NCBI RefSeq assembly: GCF_030997045.1
Contig: NZ_CP116899.1
Location: forward strand, 3,496,001-3,560,000
Origin: Microbulbifer sp. TB1203
GTDB lineage: Bacteria > Pseudomonadota > Gammaproteobacteria > Pseudomonadales > Cellvibrionaceae
Direction: 5' to 3'
DNA length: 64,000 nt
The notes beneath the pieces are model-generated. The model was not told the DNA's origin, ran no database searches, and worked only from the letters and a program-made list of their open reading frames with translations. Position numbers and translations under genes: made by a program. Of this stretch, positions 44,041 to 52,670 are shown in pieces. Numbering within the stretch: the stretch's first letter is position 1; each line of letters begins with the position of its first letter.

Positions 44041-44568
44041 CTATCCGTCTTCGGAGTATCTCAGAATCGATTCGTGTTGGCCGATAGTGAATCCATCAAC
44101 CCGGATTCTGGCAATGCCATTAGCATCAAAAGGTCTCGCTTCACACCCCGGCTGGAACGGTTGGTGATTTCCACCGATACGATTAACCCTGCGAATACGC
44201 TGATCAATGAATGTATCGTATGTCCATCCAGCGGTGTGATCCTCAAGCCACAAATGTTCCGGGCAAACCTGTCCCTGTCTAAAACCTCCGCATAAATATA
44301 CTCTATGCCCTGTTAACCGCTTTCTTCTCGCACAAAGCCGGCGCAGAGATTCTATACACTCCTCCCGTATATCAACCAGGGTTTGCCCTCTCAAGTTCCC
44401 CCCGTAGTCAAAGTGTCGCCCAAACCCATCCATCTGCTGCACATAGCGCTCATTTGTTCTTCTGCCTGACCTTTGGCTTCCACTCAGAGCCCAGGTATGG
44501 CAGGCCATATCCTGGTATGGCATGAAAGAACTGGCGCCGCATACAAATATATTCCAACAGCCGCTCAT
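44041..44568 (-). CDS. Hypothetical protein
   Basis: 175 residues on the minus strand, supported by an excellent ribosome site (AAGGAGG six bases before ATG 44568). The sequence is rich in Arg, Gly, Cys and aromatic residues (PYQDMACHTWALSG, LWLEDHTAGWTYDTFID, GIARIRVDGFTIGQH) and has no membrane helix. I do not recognise a family. A plus-strand frame overlaps it (43732-44295) but continues the preceding gene's shadow and lacks a ribosome site. Convergent with the MoxR operon. Confidence 0.6.
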   Translation of the reverse strand: MSGCWNIFVCGASSFMPYQDMACHTWALSGSQRSGRRTNERYVQQMDGFGRHFDYGGNLRGQTLVDIREECIESLRRLCARRKRLTGHRVYLCGGFRQGQVCPEHLWLEDHTAGWTYDTFIDQRIRRVNRIGGNHQPFQPGCEARPFDANGIARIRVDGFTIGQHESILRYSEDG

Positions 44569-44988
44569 ATAGAATCCTCCTTCTAACTACTTCCTGCGTT
44601 TTATTCATGGATAACAACATTCGTTATCAATTCCGTCGTGCAACTTACGGCGCCAAACTGCATCCCACGGTATGGCGAGTCGCTGCAGCGAAACGAGCAA
44701 TGTGTATTCCCGATTTGGATCTAAGTTGTTCGGTTAACATTACGCCATAAGGCGGTAGCCGAAAACCCGACAGATGTCGGGGTAAGCCGGCTGATGAATA
44801 TCTCAGGCGGCATTGACAGAATCAGGGGAGCTTGGCATGTTACCGGGTTCTAGCCTGGCCCAATGCTTGGGGAGCCTCTGACTCAATCGGCAATCGCTCC
44901 GAATCTCCGGCCTACTGCATACCATTGTTTTTGACCCCCGTAAGCCACTGTTACCACTGGATTTTCGAGAGGTACTTTGGGGAGTAGC
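44569..44988 (+). other. 420-bp intergenic leader of the sensor kinase
   Basis: No gene is seen. Between 44748 and 44800 there are several adjacent stems (CGCC/GGCG; CCCGACA/TGTCGGG; AGCCG/CGGCT) that could be a structured 5' leader, but they fit no riboswitch class that I can name. Confidence 0.35.
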
Positions 44989-47346
44989 ATGAATCGACAA
45001 GCCTTGTGCCTGCCTGGATACTTATCCAAATTCTATCCGGCCCTGATCGGTAGTCTGGTGGTGGTGCTGCTGATGGTGTTTAGTCCCACCCAGGCAAAGA
45101 GCCCGGCTTCCCCCGTGCAGGTGGCCAACGGCTTCTCACCTATAGAGTTAACACGGACTGATACTCGTTACGGTCTGGCATCTCTCAATAATTCCTCCGG
45201 CTTTATACCCGCGCCGGAGGGTGTGGCACTGGACAATGCCCCGGATCTGGTACCGCAGGAAACCACTTTCGGCCTCGATCCGGACTTTCGTCTGCACCAC
45301 CGGTACTGGTTATACACGCGCATCGAGAACAACACGGAAAACAGCGACTGGGTTTTTCACATCAGCAATTTCGGTTTTCTGCGGCCCAGGGTCCTGATAC
45401 GGGATGGCAGCGGGCAGACAATCAAAACGTTCAGTAACTCAGGCTACGAAAGTGGCACGGATATCAATACCATCGGCCGGGCGGTGAAGGTCAGGCTGCC
45501 GGCGGGAAAGTCCTACCTCATGGTAGTTGAACTGAAAGCGCACCACGCCGCCTGGCATCCGTACATCGCATTGATGAGCGACCGCCATTACCAGACCTGG
45601 AAAACTCAGCAGGACTTTGCCTACAAACTTGCAGTAGGAGTGATTCTCGGTCTTATCCTGCTTGGCCTGACCTGTTGGCTGCTAACCAGAGAGAGAGCGT
45701 TCTTCTGGGCTTCACTTTCTGCAAGTCTGCAACTTGCCTACTACCTGGAACACAGCAGCATCCCCGCGATCCTGTGGCAATCGACCTATGAAAAGACGGC
45801 GCTGTTCTGGTTATTGATCTACTCGACCATGTTGTCACAACTGGCGTTCGCTGGGAGCTTTCTCAAGCTTAACCGCAACTCGGGAAAGTGGTACTACGCG
45901 TTTTTAGGAGCCGCGTTGACAACGCTCTTTCTCTGCATTGCCAGCCTGGTCCTGCCATTCCAGGTAAACATGGGCCTTGCGGCATTGAGCTATCTGGTTG
46001 TGGCGCTGGTTATTCTCGGTTCGGGTGTTGCCAAGGTCCGCACCGAGGGCAGCTACTACATCATCTATCTGCTCGGGTGGTTTCCCATGGTGCTGTCCAT
46101 ACTGCAGGTGGCCTGGGTGACCCAGGGCCCACGGGAAACCCTCGGGGAAGTGACTGTCTCCTACAAGATGATTCACGTTCTCTATATACAGATATTGCAC
46201 ATGTTCCTGCATACCATCGCCCTGATACTGCTTATACGGGCCTTGCGGGAGGAGAAACTGAGGGCGGAATACATCAGCCAGGCAAAGTCCCGCTTTATCG
46301 CCCAGAGCAGCCACGACTTGAGCCAACCGCTCAATTCGATGAGTATTTTTCTGGAGTATTTAAAGCCACATATTCATGGTTTGGATGGAACAAAAATATT
46401 TGATCGGTTAAAAAATACGCACCGACAGATGAGCGAGTCATTCAAATCCATCATGGACTTGAGCAAGCTCGAATCCGGGACTATAAGACCCGAGCCAAAA
46501 CCGGTAAATCTCGCGGATTTATTTTCCCGGTTACAACATGAGTACCGGATGCTGGCGACAGAAAAGAACATTGGACTTTCTTTTCAACCATGCTCCCTGA
46601 AAGTATTCAGTGATCCGGTGCTGTTGGAACGGATACTGCGCAACCTGATCTCCAATGCGATTAAATACACTGATTCAGGAAAAGTGATTGTAGGCTGTCG
46701 GCGCCGAGGCGAGAACGTTGTTATCCAGGTACTGGATACCGGGTGTGGTATTGATAAGGAAAGCCAGAATCATATCTTTGATATTTATTACCGTTCGGCC
46801 AGAGATCCAAAACAGACGGATGGCTCCGGTATCGGCCTGTCCATCGTCAAGCATATCTCTGAATTACTGAACCATCCGGTGAATATGACATCCGCTCCGG
46901 GAAAGGGGAGTAGTTTCACAATCAGCGTGCCACGACTGGGAGAGGTGTCGCCGAGTCAGCATGAGACGGTTAAACCTGCCGAGGATATGCCAGTAGTAGC
47001 ACTGGTTTTTCAGGACAACGAGCTCAGGGATTCTCTTATAGAGCGACTGGAAAGGTGGCACTGCTCAGTATTGACGTTCAGTTCCGTCGAGGCGGCGCGT
47101 CAGTCCAGTACATTCGCCTCTGTACTGCTATGCGAGTATCCCAGCCTCGGAAGTGCATCTTTGTCTTCAGAGGCTGCAGGCATGTTGGCACAGCAGACTG
47201 TGGCGGCCTGTGTCTGTGATCCCGATACCCCCCTGCCGGATAACTGGATTGCTCTATCTACCGCTGTTCTCCCCTCTCAGTTACGCGCTCTGCTGAATGT
47301 TGCTCTCAGGCGTCGCCGGTCGCAGTTGAGCCTCACACCCGCATAA
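44989..47346 (+). CDS. 7TM sensor histidine kinase with degenerate receiver
   Basis: 785 residues from ATG 44989 (GGGGAG upstream). After a signal/anchor, a periplasmic 7TMR-DISMED2-like domain (FSPIELTRTD ... YWLYTRIENNTENSDWVFHI) and seven membrane helices (about 205-410) follow. The phospho-acceptor is H442 in SSHDLSQPLNSM. ATPase boxes are NLISNAIKYT, DTGCGID and GSGIGLSI. The last 120 residues look like a receiver domain in which the phospho-Asp position is replaced (SVLLCEYPS), so it is probably inactive. The LuxR-type regulator downstream is the likely partner. Confidence 0.9.
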   Translation: MNRQALCLPGYLSKFYPALIGSLVVVLLMVFSPTQAKSPASPVQVANGFSPIELTRTDTRYGLASLNNSSGFIPAPEGVALDNAPDLVPQETTFGLDPDFRLHHRYWLYTRIENNTENSDWVFHISNFGFLRPRVLIRDGSGQTIKTFSNSGYESGTDINTIGRAVKVRLPAGKSYLMVVELKAHHAAWHPYIALMSDRHYQTWKTQQDFAYKLAVGVILGLILLGLTCWLLTRERAFFWASLSASLQLAYYLEHSSIPAILWQSTYEKTALFWLLIYSTMLSQLAFAGSFLKLNRNSGKWYYAFLGAALTTLFLCIASLVLPFQVNMGLAALSYLVVALVILGSGVAKVRTEGSYYIIYLLGWFPMVLSILQVAWVTQGPRETLGEVTVSYKMIHVLYIQILHMFLHTIALILLIRALREEKLRAEYISQAKSRFIAQSSHDLSQPLNSMSIFLEYLKPHIHGLDGTKIFDRLKNTHRQMSESFKSIMDLSKLESGTIRPEPKPVNLADLFSRLQHEYRMLATEKNIGLSFQPCSLKVFSDPVLLERILRNLISNAIKYTDSGKVIVGCRRRGENVVIQVLDTGCGIDKESQNHIFDIYYRSARDPKQTDGSGIGLSIVKHISELLNHPVNMTSAPGKGSSFTISVPRLGEVSPSQHETVKPAEDMPVVALVFQDNELRDSLIERLERWHCSVLTFSSVEAARQSSTFASVLLCEYPSLGSASLSSEAAGMLAQQTVAACVCDPDTPLPDNWIALSTAVLPSQLRALLNVALRRRRSQLSLTPA

Positions 47347-47444
47347 GTGAATATGGTGGGAGGGAGCTGGAAGTGATAAATTACACTCCCGGTAAGGATC
47401 TGCTGTTAAGCGGCAAAGCAGATCGGCCAGAATGAGCCATAAGA

Positions 47445-48050
47445 ATGACAGTTAAGGTACTGATAACCGAAGATCACGAACTCTATCGGGATGGTTTACG
47501 GTTATTATTGCAGGAGGCATTTCCCGCCATTCAAGTCATCGAGGCGGGCGACTTTTCTACAGCCAAAGCCACCCTGACCGCTCACCGGGACATTGCTCTG
47601 GTGCTTTTTGATATCCATATTCCGGGCACCAGTGGGCTCAATGGTCTGAAGGAGATCAAAGCCCGTTACCCTGCGCTGCCACTGGTAGTCGTATCCACTA
47701 TTGATCATCAGGCCAGCATCCAGCAGATGTTGCAGCTAGGGGCTGATGGCTTTATTGCCAAAACCAGTTCCAAAGCGACAATGGTCAAAGCGCTAAAGGA
47801 AGTCATGGAAGGCGAGGTGGTTATTATTAGCGGACAAGATAACGACGATCTTGTCGCACTTTCACCACGCCAGGTTGATACCCTCGAGCTGCTGGCGCTT
47901 GGCCTGCCAAACAAGGAGATAGCAGCACAGCTCAATATCTCTCCCGCGACTGTCAGAGAATATGTGTCAGATATACTGGCGCTGTTTAATTGTGATAACC
48001 GCACGCAGGCTGTACTGAAAGCACGTCAGTTGGGTTTTATTCTGGACTGA
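47445..48050 (+). CDS. NarL/FixJ-type response regulator
   Basis: 201 residues. The receiver domain has acidic pocket ED near residues 9-10, phospho-acceptor D56 in LVLFDIHIPG and conserved Lys in FIAKTS. The C-terminal LuxR helix-turn-helix is LSPRQVDTLELLALGLPNKEIAAQLNISPATVREYVSDIL. It is 98 bp downstream of the sensor kinase and should be its output. The target genes are not evident. It is the last gene before the integron array. Confidence 0.93.
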   Translation: MTVKVLITEDHELYRDGLRLLLQEAFPAIQVIEAGDFSTAKATLTAHRDIALVLFDIHIPGTSGLNGLKEIKARYPALPLVVVSTIDHQASIQQMLQLGADGFIAKTSSKATMVKALKEVMEGEVVIISGQDNDDLVALSPRQVDTLELLALGLPNKEIAAQLNISPATVREYVSDILALFNCDNRTQAVLKARQLGFILD

Positions 48051-48199
48051 TACAGCTGTCTTACTGTTCAAAATCGTTGAGCTATTGTTATCAGGTCAAG
48101 CAGTGGACACATCGAAGTGGCGAGGTCTGCTGACACGTTTGAAAAACTACGACTTGGATTATTGGGTTGACTTTGGGTCATAGTCGCTTGTTAGCGCCC
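48051..48199. other. Distal boundary of the integron array
   Basis: No gene. GTCGCTTGTTAGC at 48183-48195 looks like one end of an attC, and AACTACGAC at 48143-48151 could pair with it, giving a short degenerate attC for the last cassette. The sequence further left shows no cassette features. Confidence 0.45.
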
Positions 48200-48808
48200 T
48201 CAAGTTGACCGCCGAAACGCGAGGCGGGTCCAAGTTACGTTTTGGACTCGATTGAAATCCTGGATTGATTCAGTATGAGCGCAAAGGACTGTCCGTAGAC
48301 CACTCGCCGTAGCTAAAGCAATGGTTTCCTCGCCACTTACATCAAACATTCGCCTCCCTGCTGGCACCGGCCCGTGACGAAGCGATATCACCAAGACACC
48401 CTCCGGAGCAAGCAGGGAGCTCAATTTTGGCATCCCTATGCGGCGCTCCTCTTCGTCGAGATGCATCCATACGGCAGTGAGCATGACGGCATCAAATTGT
48501 TGCTCACGCGCAAGCACCAAGGCAAGGTCCGGGAGGCTATCCTTTAACCATACGATTGAGGGGGAAGGATGCAAAGCCTTGCCGGGTTCGCGCAGCTCGT
48601 CGGTCGGCTCCACAGCTACGACAGAATGCCCTTGAGAGGCAAACCAAGCAGCATCAGCCCCTGTCCCGGCTCCAACATCTAAGATAAGGCCCGGCGAGGT
48701 AGGCAGAATGTGGAGCTCCGACTGATGCTTTTCGGCGAACGAAACTGCTTCGTAACGTTTAATTAGTTCGTCCGCCTGCTCCGCGTAGCCCTGTATTCCG
48801 GGAATCAT
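48200..48808 (-). CDS. Cassette-encoded class I methyltransferase
   Basis: 202 residues from ATG 48808. Motif I is ILDVGAGTGADAAWFA, followed by VVAVEPTDELRE, FDAVMLTAVWMHL and LLAPEGVLVISLRHG, a complete SAM-methyltransferase core. It is the last (most distal) cassette of the array. Small methyltransferases are a recurrent cassette cargo. Substrate unknown. Confidence 0.85.
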   Translation of the reverse strand: MIPGIQGYAEQADELIKRYEAVSFAEKHQSELHILPTSPGLILDVGAGTGADAAWFASQGHSVVAVEPTDELREPGKALHPSPSIVWLKDSLPDLALVLAREQQFDAVMLTAVWMHLDEEERRIGMPKLSSLLAPEGVLVISLRHGPVPAGRRMFDVSGEETIALATASGLRTVLCAHTESIQDFNRVQNVTWTRLAFRRST

Positions 48809-48830
48809 GCTATTGCTCCGATATTCACCC

Positions 48831-48945
48831 GCTAACGCCGCGCTCAAGGGCGGACAATGCTATGCACCTTTGTGCAAAAATGGGAGCGCAGCGACCAGCA
48901 CAAAGGTGCATAGCGTTGGCCGTCCCCTGCAGCGCTTGGTTAGCT
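48831..48945 (-). other. attC recombination site
   Basis: Core-like ends GCTAACG (left) and GTTAGCT (right) bound an imperfect palindrome of about 115 bp, with long pairing arms ATGCACCTTTGTGC and GCACAAAGGTGCAT. It follows the gene at 48940-49380 on the minus strand and contains that gene's stop. Confidence 0.85.
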
Positions 48946-49380
48946 GCGTTCCTCATGCTCGAACCATATAGTATGCCTAAGGCTTAATGAGCCTGAACAA
49001 TGTACACATTTTTTGACCGGTAAGGCCATTGCCCTCTTCCACATGTCACGTGGATCTGTACAGAAAAAGTAGAGATCCCATACGCCTGGGGTTCCCGATA
49101 TTCCGCTTCTCTTGTCGCAGTGCTCGCATATTACATCTTCGATGTGAACTCGATGCTTTTCTCCAGCGATGGTGATAAAGCAAATTAACTGGTAGCGGCC
49201 TTTCGCTCCCATTAAAGCGACTTCAACGCCTCTGTACTCTCGATATTCATGAAGTGCACGAGAGAGTGTCTCTAGATGAAAAAGTTTATCTCCTTCAAAG
49301 GAACCTGTTTCTAATATATGAGAAATGTCATCTTGATTTAGAAAAATTAGATTCTGTCCATCTAGGTTTACTTTTTTCAC
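48940..49380 (-). CDS. Cassette-encoded zinc-ribbon-like hypothetical protein
   Basis: 146 residues from a GTG start. Two CxxC pairs (CEHC near residue 85 and CVHC near 125) could hold zinc. Otherwise no family is recognised. The stop overlaps the end of its attC, and its upstream side was an attC now split by an IS element. The sequence is markedly less GC-rich than the chromosomal genes to the left, typical of integron cargo. Confidence 0.75.
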   Translation of the reverse strand: MKKVNLDGQNLIFLNQDDISHILETGSFEGDKLFHLETLSRALHEYREYRGVEVALMGAKGRYQLICFITIAGEKHRVHIEDVICEHCDKRSGISGTPGVWDLYFFCTDPRDMWKRAMALPVKKCVHCSGSLSLRHTIWFEHEERS

Positions 49381-49406
49381 TGAACTATTTTCTCATGCAG
49401 CTAACG

Positions 49407-51172
49407 AGGCTGTAGAAAAACTATTTCGGAGAATCAGCTCTTCCAGCCATATTTTGATTGATCATTGAGCCCGATTTAAACACAGTCCTTCCATATAGTC
49501 ATCCAATCTGCGCAGTCAATCGAGAGGCTTCGTCAAGAGCCTTCTGGCTCAGTGAATCGCTCCATAATTCATCAGCTTTTCAATGTTATGCACCAAGCAG
49601 AACATCCTCCATTGCCCCTGGACCTTGTCCAGGCCGCGTAACGTGAATCGATTTAGGCCCTTGTTGGTGCCTGTATTGCCAAATACCGGCTCCACCACGG
49701 ACATTCGGTGCCCGTAGATCACCTTTCCTTCCTGGCTGTCGATGCGTCGCTTCATCCAATCTGTCGCGGTGTGGCCATTGGTCACTGTAATCGATACCTG
49801 GCGACCGTGCCCCTCCCTTGTGTCGGCGGCACTTGGATTGCGCATACACTGGTCTTTCAGTTGGCAGCTGCGACAGTCGGTCAGGTTACCTTCAAAGACC
49901 AGCTTTCTTTTACCTTTGACAGGTCGAGATTCACCAACGAACCAAAGAGACTTTCCGGCCGGACAGATACAGATCTTGTTCTTGGCATCGATTTGAAATT
50001 CGCTGGCCGGGATGATCTTCTTCTGGCCTTTGGCATTGTACTGATTCCGCTTACCATACTTCTTTTTCTGCTTAGAGAAAGCTTTGTCTCTGGATCGGAA
50101 CTTATTGTCAGGGATGTAGGCGTTGATGTTCTCTTTGCGGAGATAATCATTATTCTCCTCACTGGAGAACCCGGTATCTGCGGTTACGATTACCTGACTT
50201 TTGAGGATATCGTCATGGATTCCGGTATCACGATACCGCTTTCTGATACCGTCCAGAATCGACTTCAACGTATGCTGTTCCTGGCCGGAGCCAAAGGCCT
50301 GGGCTTCGACAATGATCTGGTGTTCCTTATCGACGGCGGCAATACCGTTGTAGCCCTGTATTGTGCCTTTGCTGGTGGTCATTTTGGCGGATTCGTTATC
50401 GGTGATGTTGCTCTTTACTTCTTTCTGGTTCTTTCCTTGCCCCTTCCTTGGGGTTGCCGTCTTTAGGAACTGATCAATCTTGTCGAAGTGCTTTTGGAGG
50501 GTTTCAGTGGCCTGGGCGAGCTGCTTCTTTCGGTCTCGCTCTTTGGGCTTTCGCCCGTCGAGCCGTTTGTGCTCTTCGATGCAATGCCGGATCTTCTTCT
50601 GGATTTTGTCTCGCTTCTGTTCCAGTTCTTTGAAAGTGCCGGAATGCTCTTTGGAGGCGTCTGAGGGCATCTTGCAGCCGTCAATGGCAAAGAGTTCATT
50701 GCCCAGTAGGCCCTGCTGGTCGCAGACAAGCAGTACCTGCTCGAAGACAGACTCAATGGCGTCGGGGTAGCCGCTGACAAAGCTCGCGATACTGGTGAAG
50801 TGGGGGACGGCGTCGCAGGAGAGGGCTTTGAAGATGATGTTGTTTTCACATTGCCACTGGATCTCGCGGCTGGAGGTGATGCCTTTGGCGTAGGCAAACA
50901 GGATGATCTTGAGCAGAATCGCTGGATCGTAAGCGGCTCTGCCGCCCTGATCATTGCTGTATTTGTCGTAGAAGGGGGAGAGGTCGATACGCCCGTCGAT
51001 CAAACGGTGGAGAGTGAACTCGAAAGTGCCAGGCTGGAGTTGGTCTTCGAAGTTAATGACGACCATGGCGTCCTGGCTGTAGCTGTATTTTCTGAAATTT
51101 GGCATATCCCCTCCCTTTGAGGGTCAAATTTTACCAAAAAACGCTGGGTTTTAAGAGTTTTTCTACAGCCTG
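49407..51172 (-). mobile_element. IS1182-like insertion sequence inside an attC
   Basis: Terminal inverted repeats AGGCTGTAGAAAAACT (left) and its complement at the right end bound a 1766-bp element with one transposase gene. A 4-bp AACG is present at both sides (49403-49406 and 51173-51176), consistent with a target duplication. Removing the element restores an attC core CTAACGCCG. Confidence 0.88.
49549..51105 (-). CDS. IS1182-family transposase
   Basis: 518 residues, full length. The N-terminal DUF772-type region (QGGRAAYDPAILLKIILFAYAKGITSSREI) and the DDE_Tnp_1-like body (LFAIDGCKMPSDAS, VIVTADTGFSSEENNDYL, VIYGHRMSVVEPVFGNTGTNKGLNRFTLRG) are characteristic of IS1182/IS1182-like transposases. 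A cysteine cluster (CRSCQLKDQCMR) lies before the last catalytic block. No stop or frameshift is seen, so the element may be active and could mobilise the MITE at 58.0 kb. Confidence 0.92.
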   Translation of the reverse strand: MPNFRKYSYSQDAMVVINFEDQLQPGTFEFTLHRLIDGRIDLSPFYDKYSNDQGGRAAYDPAILLKIILFAYAKGITSSREIQWQCENNIIFKALSCDAVPHFTSIASFVSGYPDAIESVFEQVLLVCDQQGLLGNELFAIDGCKMPSDASKEHSGTFKELEQKRDKIQKKIRHCIEEHKRLDGRKPKERDRKKQLAQATETLQKHFDKIDQFLKTATPRKGQGKNQKEVKSNITDNESAKMTTSKGTIQGYNGIAAVDKEHQIIVEAQAFGSGQEQHTLKSILDGIRKRYRDTGIHDDILKSQVIVTADTGFSSEENNDYLRKENINAYIPDNKFRSRDKAFSKQKKKYGKRNQYNAKGQKKIIPASEFQIDAKNKICICPAGKSLWFVGESRPVKGKRKLVFEGNLTDCRSCQLKDQCMRNPSAADTREGHGRQVSITVTNGHTATDWMKRRIDSQEGKVIYGHRMSVVEPVFGNTGTNKGLNRFTLRGLDKVQGQWRMFCLVHNIEKLMNYGAIH

Positions 51173-51286
51173 AACGCCGAGTTCAGGGGCAGGCTGCAAT
51201 ATGTGCCTTTTGCGCGACAATGGGAGCGCAGCGACCTGCGCAAAAGGTGCATATTGTAGACTGTCCCCTGCAACGAATGGTTAGTG
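51173..51286 (-). other. attC recombination site, split by the IS
   Basis: The left core GCTAACG is at 49400-49406, across the IS; the right core GTTAGTG is at 51280-51286. The arms TGCCTTTTGCGC and GCGCAAAAGGTGCA pair, and the internal TGGGAGCGCAGCGACC is shared with the attC at 48831. Confidence 0.8.
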
Positions 51287-51570
51287 GCGGCGCCGTACCG
51301 ACCTTGCTACTGGCACTTTGCCCGGAGCGCAGCGGAGGGCCACCGCCCGAATAATATGGAGAAGAATACCAGACTTTCCCCACCGATGAATTCTCTTACC
51401 GGCTACACATAATACTGGTTTGCGGCTGCCGAAACTCTTTGGCCAGAACGAAGGCACCAGGAACGAAACTACTTAACGGCAATCTGGCACTGACTTTGAT
51501 GCCGAATTGCCGGCTACTTGCCCCGGACTTTCCGCTACCAACTTCACATGTTTTGTAATGAACGCGCCAA
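51287..51570 (-). other. Gene-less cassette, related to the tandem pair at 52.7-53.3 kb
   Basis: No convincing gene. The segment around GCACTTTGCCCGGAGCGCAG and GAAGGCACCAGGAACGAA is shared with the two cassettes at 52671-52950 and 53036-53315. In one minus-strand frame GRWPxAALRAKC is conserved but is broken by a stop here. Confidence 0.6.
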
Positions 51571-51662
51571 ACTAACGCTTCGCATCACCGGCAGCAAAAA
51601 GCAGAGCGACGAGGCACGAGGAGCGCCGCTTTTTGCTGTCCGAGTGCATGCGATTGTTAGGG
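51571..51662 (-). other. attC recombination site
   Basis: ACTAACG at the left and GTTAGGG at the right bound a palindrome with arms GCAGCAAAAAGC and GCTTTTTGCTG. It ends the cassette encoding the gene at 51657-52001. Confidence 0.8.
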
Positions 51663-52001
51663 CTTTGCATGCACTTTGCCATAAACTTCGCGCCTTTCCG
51701 CTTCGGACTTACAGGAATCGAAGCGTTCGAACAGAGCGAACGCATATAGCCTTTCGTTCATCGTCATTCCGCCGATGCCGTGAATTGCATCATCTCTGAA
51801 CGAAGACCAGAGCCCATATGCCTTTAAATGTTCTTCCTCTTTCGATACCCAGACGTTGCCAAAGAAGCGCTCGACCATTTTTTCAAGCGCCTCGGCATTT
51901 CGATCATCGCCTTTCCATTCTTCGATGTACTTTGCGAGATCTCGGACGGCCTTCTCGTCAGAAGCAGCGTGCAGTTCGTTCGCAAGTTCATCGAGGGTCA
52001 T
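51657..52001 (-). CDS. Cassette-encoded helical hypothetical protein
   Basis: 114 residues from ATG 52001 (a longer frame reaches 52025). The sequence is acidic and helical: TLDELANELHAASDEKAVRDLAKYIEEW, then VERFFGNVWVSKEEEHLKAYGLW and MNERLYAFALFERFDSCKSEAERREVY. No known domain. The stop lies inside the downstream attC, a normal arrangement for cassettes. Confidence 0.75.
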   Translation of the reverse strand: MTLDELANELHAASDEKAVRDLAKYIEEWKGDDRNAEALEKMVERFFGNVWVSKEEEHLKAYGLWSSFRDDAIHGIGGMTMNERLYAFALFERFDSCKSEAERREVYGKVHAKP

Positions 52002-52007
52002 TTCAAG

Positions 52008-52079
52008 CCCTAACGCCCGCAGCATGGGAAAAATTGGAGCGCAGCGGAAATTTTGTCCCGGTGCCTGCGATTGTTATGG
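52008..52079 (-). other. attC recombination site
   Basis: CCCTAAC and GTTATGG ends with arms around GGGAAAAATTGGAGCGCAGC and AAATTTTGTCCC; about 72 bp, the short form. Confidence 0.78.
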
Positions 52080-52083
52080 TTTT

Positions 52084-52572
52084 TCATCCCTCTAAGCACC
52101 ACAGGTAACGGCCACGATAGTATTTATATGGGCTATCCAACCTGACAACCGGCGGGTCTTCGAAGTTATACTGGATTAACGCAACATCGTAGACGCCGTG
52201 GTTTAGTTCTTCTTCATCAAAATTGCATTTCAATGACTTTCTATCTCCTTTAGCAATTTTCACATAAAGAACATCACTCATTTCGCTATCATGAGCACTA
52301 AATATGCCGTGCTCAACCTTCATGGTATGCAAATCAAGATCAGTAAGTTTTGCCTTCTCTGATTCGGGAAAACTGATTAATTTACCATCTACATTGAGAG
52401 CAATACTCTTCAAATCATCATTTTCTGGATCTAGGTATATCTCTACAGAGACCGATTTATATGGCTCTGGAAGAACCCCTTCTATATAGACGTGATGGGA
52501 ATGCAAGCTGGTTGTGTCATAAGCCACTGCGAAAATTGGAAAGACAGCTAGCAAAAGTATGAAATTTCTCAT
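52084..52572 (-). CDS. Cassette-encoded secreted hypothetical protein
   Basis: 162 residues. A clear signal peptide (RNFILLLAVFPIFAVA) precedes a beta-rich domain (HSHHVYIEGVLPEPYKSVSVEIYL, SIALNVDGKLISF, DVLYVKIAKGDRKSLKC). No family recognised. It is low in GC relative to the chromosome. Probably periplasmic. Confidence 0.78.
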   Translation of the reverse strand: MRNFILLLAVFPIFAVAYDTTSLHSHHVYIEGVLPEPYKSVSVEIYLDPENDDLKSIALNVDGKLISFPESEKAKLTDLDLHTMKVEHGIFSAHDSEMSDVLYVKIAKGDRKSLKCNFDEEELNHGVYDVALIQYNFEDPPVVRLDSPYKYYRGRYLWCLEG

Positions 52573-52585
52573 GGACTCTCTGAAA

Positions 52586-52670
52586 CCATAACGTTGCCAT
52601 CTGTGGCGGCCGGAGCGCCTTTAGCGCGAAGCGCGTTGCGTAGGCCGTCCGCAGCATGGCCTGGTTATTG
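52586..52670 (-). other. attC recombination site
   Basis: CCATAAC and GTTATTG ends; arms include GCGGCCGGAGCGC and GTAGGCCGTCCGC. Identical in its body to the site at 52951-53035. Confidence 0.8.

Noticed and set aside
43732..44295. 187-residue plus-strand reading frame
   Set aside because: Half of it is an out-of-frame shadow of the last MoxR-operon gene and it overlaps a minus-strand gene with a strong ribosome site.
44941..44960. GCCACTG resembling a cobalamin-riboswitch B12 box
   Set aside because: The other conserved elements of the cobalamin riboswitch are absent.
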